NCBI GenBank assembly: GCA_964537505.1
Contig: CAZICK010000012.1
Location: 1-56,707, forward strand
Length of the DNA stretch: 56,707 nt
Direction of reading: 5' to 3'
Source of the DNA: DAINBT01 sp036732785
Lineage (GTDB): Bacteria > Planctomycetota > Phycisphaerae > Sedimentisphaerales > SM23-30
A program made the position numbers and the translations under genes. Position 1 is the first letter of the stretch. Every line of letters begins with the position of its first letter. A model generated the notes under the pieces. The model was not told the origin of the DNA. It did not search any database and worked only from the letters and a program-made list of their open reading frames with translations. This document shows positions 42,978 to 50,612 of this stretch, piece after piece.

Positions 42978-44150
42978 ATGAATCTTAATCGAAAACTGAG
43001 AATGGGTATGGTTGGCGGCGGTCCGGGGGCGTTTATTGGGAATGTGCACCGTAAGGCAGCTCGTATGGACGGTGGTATCGAACTGGTGGCTGGGGCGTTC
43101 GATATAAATCCGCGTAAGTCGAAACAGATGGGCAAAGAACTGTGCCTCGATGACAAACGGGTATATCGTACTTATGAGGAGATGGTCGAAAGTGAAAGTA
43201 AACTGGGGCCGGATGAAAGGGTCGATTTTGTTACGATCACAACGCCGAATAACTGGCATTTTCGGATGGCTCGCGACTTTCTGGAAGCCGGGTTCCATGT
43301 TATGTGCGAGAAACCGATGACGTTCAATGTCCAAGAGGCACGAGACCTGGTAAAACTCGTTAGTCAGACGGGTAAGGTGTTCGGACTGATGCATAACTAT
43401 ACGGGGTATCCGATGGTTAAGCTGGCCCGCGATATGGTTCGCCAGGGCGATCTGGGCAAGATTCGCAAGATTGTGGTGCAGTATCCGCAGGGTTGGCTCT
43501 CCACGTTTTTAGAGAAGACCGGTCAGCAACAGGCGGCGTGGCGGACCGATCCGAAACAAAGCGGCGCTTCAGGGTGCGTAGGTGATATCGGGACACACGC
43601 GGAAAATATGGCTGAGTATGTCACAGGGTTGAAGATGACGCACCTCTGTGCGGACCTGACCACGTTTGTCAAAGGGCGTAAACTGGAAGATGACGGCAAC
43701 TGTCTGATCCGCTACAATAACGGTGCCAAGGGTGTGCTGCATTCGAGTCAGATTTCCATCGGTGAGGAGAACGGTCTGGCGATCTGGGTGTATGGTGAAG
43801 AAAAGGGTCTGGAATGGCATCAGGAACATCCGAACTATCTGTACGTTAAGGAACCGAATGGTCCGGTGCAGGTGTGGCGGCGCGGTAATGATTATGTCGG
43901 TGCGAAAAGCGCGGCGGCGGCCCGTGCTACGCGGCTGCCGTTCGGTCATCCGGAGGCGTTTTTCGAGGCGATGGCCAATATCTATTGCAACTTCGCCGAT
44001 ACCATTCGTGCCAAGCTGACGCGCAGCAAGGTGGACCCTCTGGCTCTGGATTTTCCGAGTGTAAAGGACGGACTGCGCGGGATGCTGTTTTTGGATACTG
44101 TTCTGGCCAGCACCAAGAGCAAACAAAAATGGACTAAGATGAAAAAATAA
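42978..44150 (+). CDS. Gfo/Idh/MocA family oxidoreductase (cytoplasmic)
   Basis: A 390-residue NAD(P)-dependent sugar oxidoreductase. The N-terminal Rossmann fold reads RMGMVGGGPGAFIGNVHRKA, the conserved catalytic lead CEKPMTFNVQEARDLV is present, then VGDIGTHAENMAEYVTG with the catalytic Asp and His (DIGTH). No signal peptide, so cytoplasmic. ATG 42978 follows AAAGGTGA; a GTG at 42969 is possible. Neighbouring genes encode another family member, a sugar-isomerase-like protein and DUF1080, which points to 3-keto-sugar formation or reduction. Confidence 0.9.
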   Translation: MNLNRKLRMGMVGGGPGAFIGNVHRKAARMDGGIELVAGAFDINPRKSKQMGKELCLDDKRVYRTYEEMVESESKLGPDERVDFVTITTPNNWHFRMARDFLEAGFHVMCEKPMTFNVQEARDLVKLVSQTGKVFGLMHNYTGYPMVKLARDMVRQGDLGKIRKIVVQYPQGWLSTFLEKTGQQQAAWRTDPKQSGASGCVGDIGTHAENMAEYVTGLKMTHLCADLTTFVKGRKLEDDGNCLIRYNNGAKGVLHSSQISIGEENGLAIWVYGEEKGLEWHQEHPNYLYVKEPNGPVQVWRRGNDYVGAKSAAAARATRLPFGHPEAFFEAMANIYCNFADTIRAKLTRSKVDPLALDFPSVKDGLRGMLFLDTVLASTKSKQKWTKMKK

Positions 44151-44274
44151 AGCAATAGGCAATAGGCACGAGGGGGGAGGAAGAGGAAGAAGGCACGAGT
44201 AGTCGTGATGTTTCTGTTGAATGGAAATTGGGTTAAAAAAAACGCGGAAGTTGACTTTAAGGAGATGGCAGAAA

Positions 44275-45711
44275 ATGGAAATTTCACAAGATAAATCTAA
44301 GCAGCAGGGGCGAAGCATTACCCGACGTGATTTTATTGGTACTGCCGCGACAGCGGCGGCGTTTACGATTGTTCCGCGGTCGGTGCTTGGAGGTCCGAAC
44401 GATACTGGGCCAAGTGGGCGAATTAACGTGGCTATTATCGGCACGGGCGGTCAGGGGATAACCAATATCAAGAATCTTCTGAGACTGCCGGATGTACAGG
44501 TGGTGGCCCTTTGCGATGTCAACGAGGAAAGTGATTACAGCCAGTTCTACTACAGTGGTACAGCCGGGCTTAAGCCGGCTACTAAGATTGTGCAGGAACA
44601 CTACGGTCAACAGACGGCAAGTGGAAGTTACAAGGGTTGCACGACATATATCGATTTTTACGAAATGCTGGAAAAGGAAGAAAAAAATATTGACGCAGTG
44701 CTGGTGGCTACGCCAGACCATGTTCATGCAGTAGCGTGTATGGGTGCGATCAAGAAAAAGAAGCATGTGTACTGTGAAAAGCCGCTGGCTCATTCGATCT
44801 ACGAAGTGCGTATGGTTACTGAGGCGGCTCGCAAAGCAGGGGTCGTTACGCAAATGGGTAATCAGGGTCATTCGGATGAAGGGATTCGCCTGACGGTCGA
44901 GTGGATTCGCGATGGGGCGATCGGGCCGATACGTGAAATACACGCCTGGACCGGCGTCGGTGGTGAAGGATGGTATAAAGGGAATGGCAGACCCGATGAT
45001 ACCCCGGCGGTCCCCGCCGGACTGGACTGGGATCGTTGGCTGGGACCCGCACCGTATCGGCCGTATCATATTGCTTATGCGCCGTACCGGTGGCGTGGAT
45101 GGTGGGACTTCGGGACAGGTGCGATAGGCGATATGGCCTGTCATAATACCGATCCGGCGTTCTGGGCGCTTGATCTGGGTCATCCTGAAAGCGTGGAGGC
45201 ATGCTCGACAAGACTCAACAATGAAACGGTGCCGGAAGCGGCGGTCTATTATTATAAGTTCGCGGCTCGTGGTGCTCAGCCGGCGGTTACGATGGCGTGG
45301 TACGACGGCGGTATGATGCCGCCGCGGCCGAGGGAACTGGAACAAGGCCGGGAAATGGGCGGGAACGGCATCTATTTCGTAGGCGATGACGGTGTGATAA
45401 AATGCGAAGGTTGGGGCGGGCCGCCGCGAATAATACCGGAAACTAAAATGAAGGCATACAAACGACCGGCTAAGACGATTGCCCGAACTGAAGGACATCA
45501 CCGCGATTGGATCGATGCCTGCAAGAGCGGCGGAAAAGCCTGCAGTAATTTTGATTATGCCGGGCTGTTGACGGAAGTGGTATTATTGGGTAATGTTGCG
45601 CTGCGAACGGGTAAGAAACTGGAGTGGGACGGACCTAACATGAAAGCTACGAATGCGCCGGAGGCAGATAAATATATTCGGCCGGCGTATCGCGATGGAT
45701 GGAGTTTGTGA
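44275..45711 (+). CDS. Gfo/Idh/MocA family oxidoreductase with Tat signal
   Basis: A 478-residue protein with a twin-arginine signal (SITRRDFIGTAATAAAF, residues about 14-35), so it is exported folded with its cofactor. The Rossmann motif is VAIIGTGGQGITNIKNLL, followed by VVALCDVNEES and the conserved HVYCEKPLAHSIYEVRMVTE. Catalytic-type residues lie in WWDFGTGAIGDMACH, with Asp and His where family members carry the active site. ATG 44275 has AAGGAG upstream; an earlier ATG at 44221 would bury the Tat motif. With the periplasmic DUF1080 protein it could oxidise a sugar to a 3-keto form outside the cytoplasm. Confidence 0.9.
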   Translation: MEISQDKSKQQGRSITRRDFIGTAATAAAFTIVPRSVLGGPNDTGPSGRINVAIIGTGGQGITNIKNLLRLPDVQVVALCDVNEESDYSQFYYSGTAGLKPATKIVQEHYGQQTASGSYKGCTTYIDFYEMLEKEEKNIDAVLVATPDHVHAVACMGAIKKKKHVYCEKPLAHSIYEVRMVTEAARKAGVVTQMGNQGHSDEGIRLTVEWIRDGAIGPIREIHAWTGVGGEGWYKGNGRPDDTPAVPAGLDWDRWLGPAPYRPYHIAYAPYRWRGWWDFGTGAIGDMACHNTDPAFWALDLGHPESVEACSTRLNNETVPEAAVYYYKFAARGAQPAVTMAWYDGGMMPPRPRELEQGREMGGNGIYFVGDDGVIKCEGWGGPPRIIPETKMKAYKRPAKTIARTEGHHRDWIDACKSGGKACSNFDYAGLLTEVVLLGNVALRTGKKLEWDGPNMKATNAPEADKYIRPAYRDGWSL

Positions 45712-45750
45712 ATGAGTAGATGAGTAGATACAGATTAAGGAGAATATTAA

Positions 45751-46743
45751 ATGGCTAGACCGGTAACACTTTTTACGGGACAGTGGGCTGATTTGCCCCT
45801 GGAAGAGTTGGCTCCAAAGGCTGCTGCATGGGGCTATGATGGATTGGAACTTGCCTGTTGGGGCGATCATATGGAGGTGGATAAGGCGGCGAAGGATCCG
45901 AGCTATTGTAAGAAACAGCTCGGCATTCTGAAAAAGAACAACCTTGGGGTTTATTCGATCAGCCATCATCTGGCGGGTCAGTTGGTCTGCGATTTGAATA
46001 ACGATGCCAGATCGGATGGGTTTGCTCCGGCTGATTGCGCGGGCAATGCCGAGAAGAAACGGAAGTGGGCGGTGGAGACGATGAAAAACACAGCTAAGGC
46101 GGCTAAGAACATGGGCGTCAAGGTGGTGAACGGATTTACCGGTTCGAGCATTTGGCATATGATCTACAGTTTTCCGCCGGCCAGCAACGAAATGATCGAG
46201 GAAGGCTTTAAGTACTTTGCCAAGATGTGGAACCCGATACTGGATGTGTTCGACGAGTGCGGTGTGAAATTTGCTTTGGAAGTTCACCCAACAGAGATAG
46301 CCTTCGATATTGTCACTGCCAAACGTGCGCTGGAAGCTATCGGTAATCGTGAGGCTTTCGGTTTTAACTTCGATCCGAGCCATCTGCACTGGCAGTTGGT
46401 CGATCCGGTTCGCTTTCTTAACGAGTTTTCGGATCGCATATATCATGTTCACATGAAAGACGCGGCCCTGCAAATCGATGGTTATACAGGGATATTGGCA
46501 TCGCATCTGAACTTCGGTGCTCAGCAGCGTGGCTGGGATTTTCGTTCTCTGGGTCACGGCGGCGTCAATTTTGAAGAGATCATCAGAACGTTTAATCACA
46601 TTGGTTATACCGGCCCTCTTTCGGTGGAATGGGAAGATTGCGGCATGGAGCGCGAACATGGGGCTAAGGAGGCGTGCGAGTTCGTAAGGGATTGCGATTT
46701 TGCTCCGTCTAATATAGTTTTTGACGAAGCATTTGATAAATAG
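45751..46743 (+). CDS. Sugar phosphate isomerase/epimerase-like TIM barrel
   Basis: A 330-residue protein of the xylose-isomerase-like (AP endonuclease 2) family. It begins RPVTLFTGQWADLPLEELAP; metal-ligand candidates occur in FALEVHPTEIAFD (Glu), FNFDPSHLHWQ (Asp, His) and YHVHMKDAAL (His, Asp), and SVEWEDCGME (Glu) closes the site. SD AAGGAG precedes ATG 45751. Family members in 3-keto-glycoside clusters act as epimerases or lyases on keto-sugars. This is the last gene of that cluster; the convergent mobB follows. Confidence 0.88.
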   Translation: MARPVTLFTGQWADLPLEELAPKAAAWGYDGLELACWGDHMEVDKAAKDPSYCKKQLGILKKNNLGVYSISHHLAGQLVCDLNNDARSDGFAPADCAGNAEKKRKWAVETMKNTAKAAKNMGVKVVNGFTGSSIWHMIYSFPPASNEMIEEGFKYFAKMWNPILDVFDECGVKFALEVHPTEIAFDIVTAKRALEAIGNREAFGFNFDPSHLHWQLVDPVRFLNEFSDRIYHVHMKDAALQIDGYTGILASHLNFGAQQRGWDFRSLGHGGVNFEEIIRTFNHIGYTGPLSVEWEDCGMEREHGAKEACEFVRDCDFAPSNIVFDEAFDK

Positions 46744-46838
46744 TAAGAAGGCATACGGCAGTCTGTTTGAGCTATTGCCATGCCCGCGTAAGTGTGGCAT
46801 GGTGCCCGGCCAATGAGAGTGTCTGGGTGTGATGTGAG

Positions 46839-47369
46839 CTACAAGTTCATATCGTATTTTTCTTTGAGCCATTTTTTTAATGTGGTCATCGCTTTTTGTG
46901 GTCGGTCGTCGTGCCATGCAAGGACTTCGATGACATTGGTTATAGCCGGATCGGGCTGCTGTTCGCCGTGGCGCAGGAGCCAGATTTTGTCGATGTCGCT
47001 ACGTTTGAAACCTTCGACCATGATCAGGTCGTAGCCTGGTCCGAGCCTTTGTATCGCCTGTTCGAGTGAGAATTTCCGCTGCGTCCGCTCGTTGGAGTCC
47101 GCCTGCGTGGCGTGAGTGTCGGGAGGCAGATGCGTTCGGGTGAAGACCGAGCGGCCGTCGTAGCCGAGAACAGAAGCTCCGGCCTGGTAAAAACGATATG
47201 TGTCAGTTTGCGGCTGATCGAAATGTACAGGCTCTCGTTGATGTTTGATGACCGCGACGGTCATGCTCCGTTCAACCAGGTCCCTGAGCAGTGTTTCGAT
47301 CAGCGTTGTTTTGCCGGATCCTTTGAAACCGCTGATTCCTAATACCGGCGTTAAAGTTCTGTTCGTCAT
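46839..47369 (-). CDS. mobB: Molybdopterin-guanine dinucleotide biosynthesis protein B
   Basis: A 176-residue P-loop GTPase-like protein. The Walker A motif is GFKGSGKTTLIETLL at residues 14-28; MTVAVIKHQ and FDQPQTDTYRFYQAGASVLG are family features, as is the DLIMVEGFKRSDIDKI segment. MobB assists attachment of GMP to molybdopterin, implying molybdo-enzymes elsewhere in the genome. No other moa/mob genes are in the window. The gene converges on the isomerase-like gene. Confidence 0.9.
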   Translation of the reverse strand: MTNRTLTPVLGISGFKGSGKTTLIETLLRDLVERSMTVAVIKHQREPVHFDQPQTDTYRFYQAGASVLGYDGRSVFTRTHLPPDTHATQADSNERTQRKFSLEQAIQRLGPGYDLIMVEGFKRSDIDKIWLLRHGEQQPDPAITNVIEVLAWHDDRPQKAMTTLKKWLKEKYDMNL

Positions 47370-47855
47370 GTGTATTACCTGAAAAACGACAATTCGGCGG
47401 TACTCGGCATATATTTTATAACTAAGTATCTATAAAGCAGTTACGTGTGTTTGTCAACTCAAAACGGTCGATCCATAAACTACCTTATTTGGTGCTTCGA
47501 AGTCCAGTGTTTTTTCCGGGTAAGGTCACCTTCCGGGTCAATTATTTTTCGACAAAGAACTTGACTTATCCGGAGGAATAGACGATTATGGTGCATTATA
47601 CAGATATAATTGGGCGATGTGTATCGGAGTGCGATTTCGCACTTTTTCTTGTTTGTTCTTTATACGCAAAGATAAAAAAGGGCCTTTTGGATGCAAAACC
47701 CATAATTTTAGTTACCAGCGGACCAATTGTCGAAGTTGTATAAAAATACTTTTTTGCGTAACAGGCCCTCTTGAATGAAAATTGGGCTCAAAAAACTGCG
47801 AAAGTTTACTCGGAATGTTTGACAGAAAAGATGCTACCATAAAAAGGGAAATAAG
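47370..47855. other. Intergenic region upstream of the membrane TPR-like gene
   Basis: 486 bases between divergent mobB and the next + gene. It holds a possible promoter (TTGACT near 47561, N17, GATTAT), one small open frame (47588-47743) and, at 47768-47829, a 60-base stretch resembling the leader at 44214-44275. Nothing else recognised. Confidence 0.6.
47588..47743 (+). CDS. Possible 51-residue small protein
   Basis: ATG 47588 to TAA 47743. GGAGG lies about 11 nt upstream and a weak promoter precedes it. The product has a hydrophobic middle (FALFLVCSLYAKIKKG) and ends ILVTSGPIVEVV. I know no family, and the reading frame could be open by chance in a short A+T-rich stretch. Confidence 0.25.
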   Translation: MVHYTDIIGRCVSECDFALFLVCSLYAKIKKGLLDAKPIILVTSGPIVEVV

Positions 47856-48815
47856 ATGAAATCACAAGAACGACATAAACTTAAAGAAAATGAGTTTGCA
47901 GAATGGATTGTTGGGCTTCCGACGTATCTGCGTGAACACGGCAGTCGTATAATCGGCGTAGTCATGATTGCACTTGCAGTGTTGGTGGGGGGGCATTGGA
48001 TGTGGGGCGCCAAGGCGACGGCAAGAAATAGACAGGCCGGCCAATTGCAGAGCCTGATGGTCAATTCGGACATGATGCAAAGGACGGCGGTGGAAGATGC
48101 GCGGATGGGGGATGCGTCAATAGGCGGGCGGTTGTATGACACTGAAAAGCTGGTGGGGCCGTTGCGGGAATTGTCGCAAGCCGGCGCAGGTAGCCCGGTG
48201 GGGATGATGGCGATGCTGCAACAGGCGGAAGTCATGCGTACAGAACTGCTTTTTTCAAGCAGTCCGATGAGTCCTACGGATAAGGAGCAGTTGTGCCGGG
48301 AAGCAGAAAAGCTTTATGAGCAAGTTAAACTGCAATATCCGGGCTGTGCGACGGCGGTGGGTATGGCGAGTTTCGGTCTGGGTCTGCTGGCTGAGGAACG
48401 GGGAGAACAAGACAAGGCCAAGAAGATTTATGAAGGTATAATATCCGAGGAGGAAGGTCTGTTGGCAGGTACGGTTTATCCGATGCAGGCTCAAAAACGG
48501 CTGAGGGTGCTCGATGAGGTTGTCTGTACTATAGAATTTCCCGCGGCGCCGATAGAAGAGATTCCAGAATTGGAATTTGGCGGTGGTTCGGAAAATGGGC
48601 CGGCGGCCGAGGTGGGGACGGAACCGGGAGCAGTGACGCCAACGGAACCGGGAGCAGTGACACCAACGGAACCGGAAGCAGTGACGCCAACGGAACCGGG
48701 AGCAGTGACACCAACGGAACCGGAAGCAGTGATACCAACGGAACCGGAAGCAGTGGCACCAACGGAACCGGAGGCAACCGAGGGCGAGGTAATCGAAGCG
48801 CCGAAGGCAGAATGA
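47856..48815 (+). CDS. Membrane-anchored TPR-like protein with a TEP repeat tail
   Basis: A 319-residue protein. A charged N-terminus (MKSQERHKLKENEFAEW) precedes one membrane helix (about 31-48, IIGVVMIALAVLVGGHW), then a helical region with TPR-like pairs (CREAEKLYEQVKLQYPGCA, LGLLAEERGEQDKAKKIYEG) as in YfgM-type periplasmic proteins. The C-terminal 60 residues are tandem 8-residue repeats TEPxAVTP (24-bp DNA repeat), likely an extended spacer. The next gene is an RluA-family enzyme 77 bases on; no functional link is evident. Confidence 0.72.
   Translation: MKSQERHKLKENEFAEWIVGLPTYLREHGSRIIGVVMIALAVLVGGHWMWGAKATARNRQAGQLQSLMVNSDMMQRTAVEDARMGDASIGGRLYDTEKLVGPLRELSQAGAGSPVGMMAMLQQAEVMRTELLFSSSPMSPTDKEQLCREAEKLYEQVKLQYPGCATAVGMASFGLGLLAEERGEQDKAKKIYEGIISEEEGLLAGTVYPMQAQKRLRVLDEVVCTIEFPAAPIEEIPELEFGGGSENGPAAEVGTEPGAVTPTEPGAVTPTEPEAVTPTEPGAVTPTEPEAVIPTEPEAVAPTEPEATEGEVIEAPKAE
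48621..48779 (+). repeat. 24-bp coding minisatellite
   Basis: About six and a half units of a 24-bp repeat beginning GAACCGGGAGCAGTGACG. Most units differ at one or two positions (GGG/GAA, ACG/ACA/ATA). It encodes the TEPxAVTP tail; unit number is likely to vary between strains. Confidence 0.85.
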
Positions 48816-48892
48816 CCGGTATTTGCCAATACACAAGCAGCACTATGTCTATTTGGGCTAACCCGCACTACAGGTGAGAGCTTTGATTTTTT

Positions 48893-49963
48893 GTGACAGA
48901 GCAGGATACCAGCATTGACCAGGAAGATCAGTCCATCGAGGACGAAGATGGGGCGCAGCATGAGAGTCTGACCATAAAACGGTTGCCGGAGAACCGGCGG
49001 ATCGATAAATATCTTAGCGGCCGTTTTCCGAATTTTTCGCGCGCGTTGATCCAACGCTTGATCCGTGAGGAAGCGGTGACGGTAAACGATCAGCCGATCA
49101 AGTGCAGTTATCAGCTTTGCCTGAGGGACCGGGTCGATCTGATTCTGCCGCCACTTGCGACAAACGAGATTCCTCCGGAAGATATTCCCCTTGAGATTAT
49201 CTACGAAGATGAGCATATTCTGGTGCTGAACAAGCAGGCGAATTTGCTTGTGCATCCTGCGCGAGGCAATAAGGGCGGTACACTGGTTAATGGGTTGGTT
49301 CGTTACAGTAATTCTCTCTCGAAGGTGAACGGTGATTTTCGGCCCGGTATTGTGCATCGTCTGGACCGTAATACGACAGGCGTGATAATAACAGCCAAGA
49401 GCGATACGGCTCATTGGCGGCTGGCATATCAGTTCGAACATCGTCAGACTCGTAAGGTGTATGTGGCGTTGGTTCATGGGACAATCGAGTTGGACGCGGA
49501 TGTGATATCGCTGCCGTTGGGTCGGCATTGGCGTGTGCGTGAGAAATATGCGGTCCGGATGGACGGCGGCAAAGAAGCGGTAACGGCGTACCAGTTGGAA
49601 AAACAATATCGAGGTTACGCATCGGTGAAACTTATGCCCAAGACGGGTCGAACACATCAGTTGCGTGTACATCTCAGTGCGATCAAACATCCGATCGTGG
49701 CCGATACGGTGTACGGGGGCAAGATGATGACGCTGGAGCAATTGGCCGGCGGGGAGGCGTTGCCACAGGAGGATGAGGCTGGTGGCCGGTTTGGACCGGA
49801 CGATTTTGTAATCGGCCGGCAGGCGTTGCATGCGGCGGAGCTGTATATTCACCATCCGATCAGCGGGAAGGAGATGCACTTTGAGGCGCCGCTGCCAGAG
49901 GATATGCGATTGCTGGTGGAACTGCTGGAGCGGTATCGTCAGATTGTACCCAAGTGTGTATAG
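48893..49963 (+). CDS. RluA-family 23S rRNA/tRNA pseudouridine synthase
   Basis: A 356-residue enzyme. An N-terminal S4 RNA-binding domain (RRIDKYLSGRFPNFSRALIQ, EAVTVNDQPIKCSYQL) precedes the synthase domain with the catalytic Asp in GIVHRLDRNTTGVIITAK. KVYVALVHG and LMPKTGRTHQLRVHLSAIKH PI follow, as in RluC/RluD. It has an acidic N-terminal extension (about 25 residues) and a GTG start at 48893. It isomerises uridine in rRNA; whether it is RluD or RluC type is not set. Confidence 0.93.
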   Translation: MTEQDTSIDQEDQSIEDEDGAQHESLTIKRLPENRRIDKYLSGRFPNFSRALIQRLIREEAVTVNDQPIKCSYQLCLRDRVDLILPPLATNEIPPEDIPLEIIYEDEHILVLNKQANLLVHPARGNKGGTLVNGLVRYSNSLSKVNGDFRPGIVHRLDRNTTGVIITAKSDTAHWRLAYQFEHRQTRKVYVALVHGTIELDADVISLPLGRHWRVREKYAVRMDGGKEAVTAYQLEKQYRGYASVKLMPKTGRTHQLRVHLSAIKHPIVADTVYGGKMMTLEQLAGGEALPQEDEAGGRFGPDDFVIGRQALHAAELYIHHPISGKEMHFEAPLPEDMRLLVELLERYRQIVPKCV

Positions 49964-50612
49964 GAGTTTTGGTATCCAACCATGCACAATGGCTTCTGGC
50001 TTCCATAACTCTTTAAGTTGCAATAGATTACAAATATCCAATTGTTGTAAGCATATATTATATTTGGTGTACAGGGGGGTGAAAAAGGTAAAAAGCTGGT
50101 GGCCGGGGAAGAACGAGAGGTCATAAGCGTGAGTCTGGGGGGTAACAAGCGTGAGGACGAAAAAAAACTTAAAAAAGTAGTCCAATAATTGTTGACGGCT
50201 GCAAGTTTTTTTTATATAATCATACTGTCATTTTGTGGATAGACGCCAGTTAGCAAAGGTTTCTCAGAGAGGAGTCAGGATCATTTTTCAAGGAAGGGTT
50301 TTTTGTCTAAGTCTTTTCGAGATGGGGGTTTGCGCGAGTTGTGTGTCTTGTGGGTGAGGCTGTGTGGAAGGGAATTCTCGATAATTAGAAAAAGTGATGG
50401 TTGTGAAAAGGTTTCATTTTGTCGCAGTTTCTGGATGTGGGCATCGGTATTTGTCAAAAATTTGGCGGAAGGTGTGGAATCTGTCTGTGCCATTGACGAT
50501 GTTTTTAGTGGATTAACGTAGTTTGGCGCAGTTTTTCATATACGTATCGTGAATGAGGTTTGGAGACAGTTTTTTGCCGTTTTTTAGCATATTTTTTTCA
50601 GGAGGACAAGTT
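49964..50612 (+). other. Long leader region of the GEVED gene
   Basis: 649 bases with no credible gene. 50192-50220 is a strong promoter, which leaves about 385 bases of untranslated leader before ATG 50613. Within the leader, GAAAAGGTTTCATTTTGT (about 50404) and the last 100 bases resemble the leader of the next secreted-protein gene. A small frame from a TTG at 50303 has no convincing features. Confidence 0.6.
50192..50220 (+). promoter_or_regulatory. Strong sigma70 promoter of the GEVED-protein gene
   Basis: TTGACG (50192-50197), 17-nt spacer with a T-run, perfect TATAAT (50215-50220). The next start codon is 393 bases downstream, so the mRNA would have a long leader. Confidence 0.75.

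Noticed and set aside
44284..45501. 405-residue minus-strand frame
   Set aside because: Antisense shadow of the Tat-type Gfo/Idh/MocA gene; composition is typical of a shadow (rich in Arg, His, Thr).
46770..46815. Terminator between the isomerase-like gene and mobB
   Set aside because: CCATGCC and GGCATGG can pair, but there is no T-tract on either side, so I do not call it.
45583..46917. 444-residue open frame on the minus strand over the isomerase-like gene
   Set aside because: It lies wholly antisense to the recognisable sugar isomerase and end of the Tat oxidoreductase, has no family features and arises from codon bias.
48491..50185. 564-residue minus-strand frame
   Set aside because: Covers the pseudouridine synthase and the TEP minisatellite in antisense; the repetitive tail is just the minisatellite read backwards.
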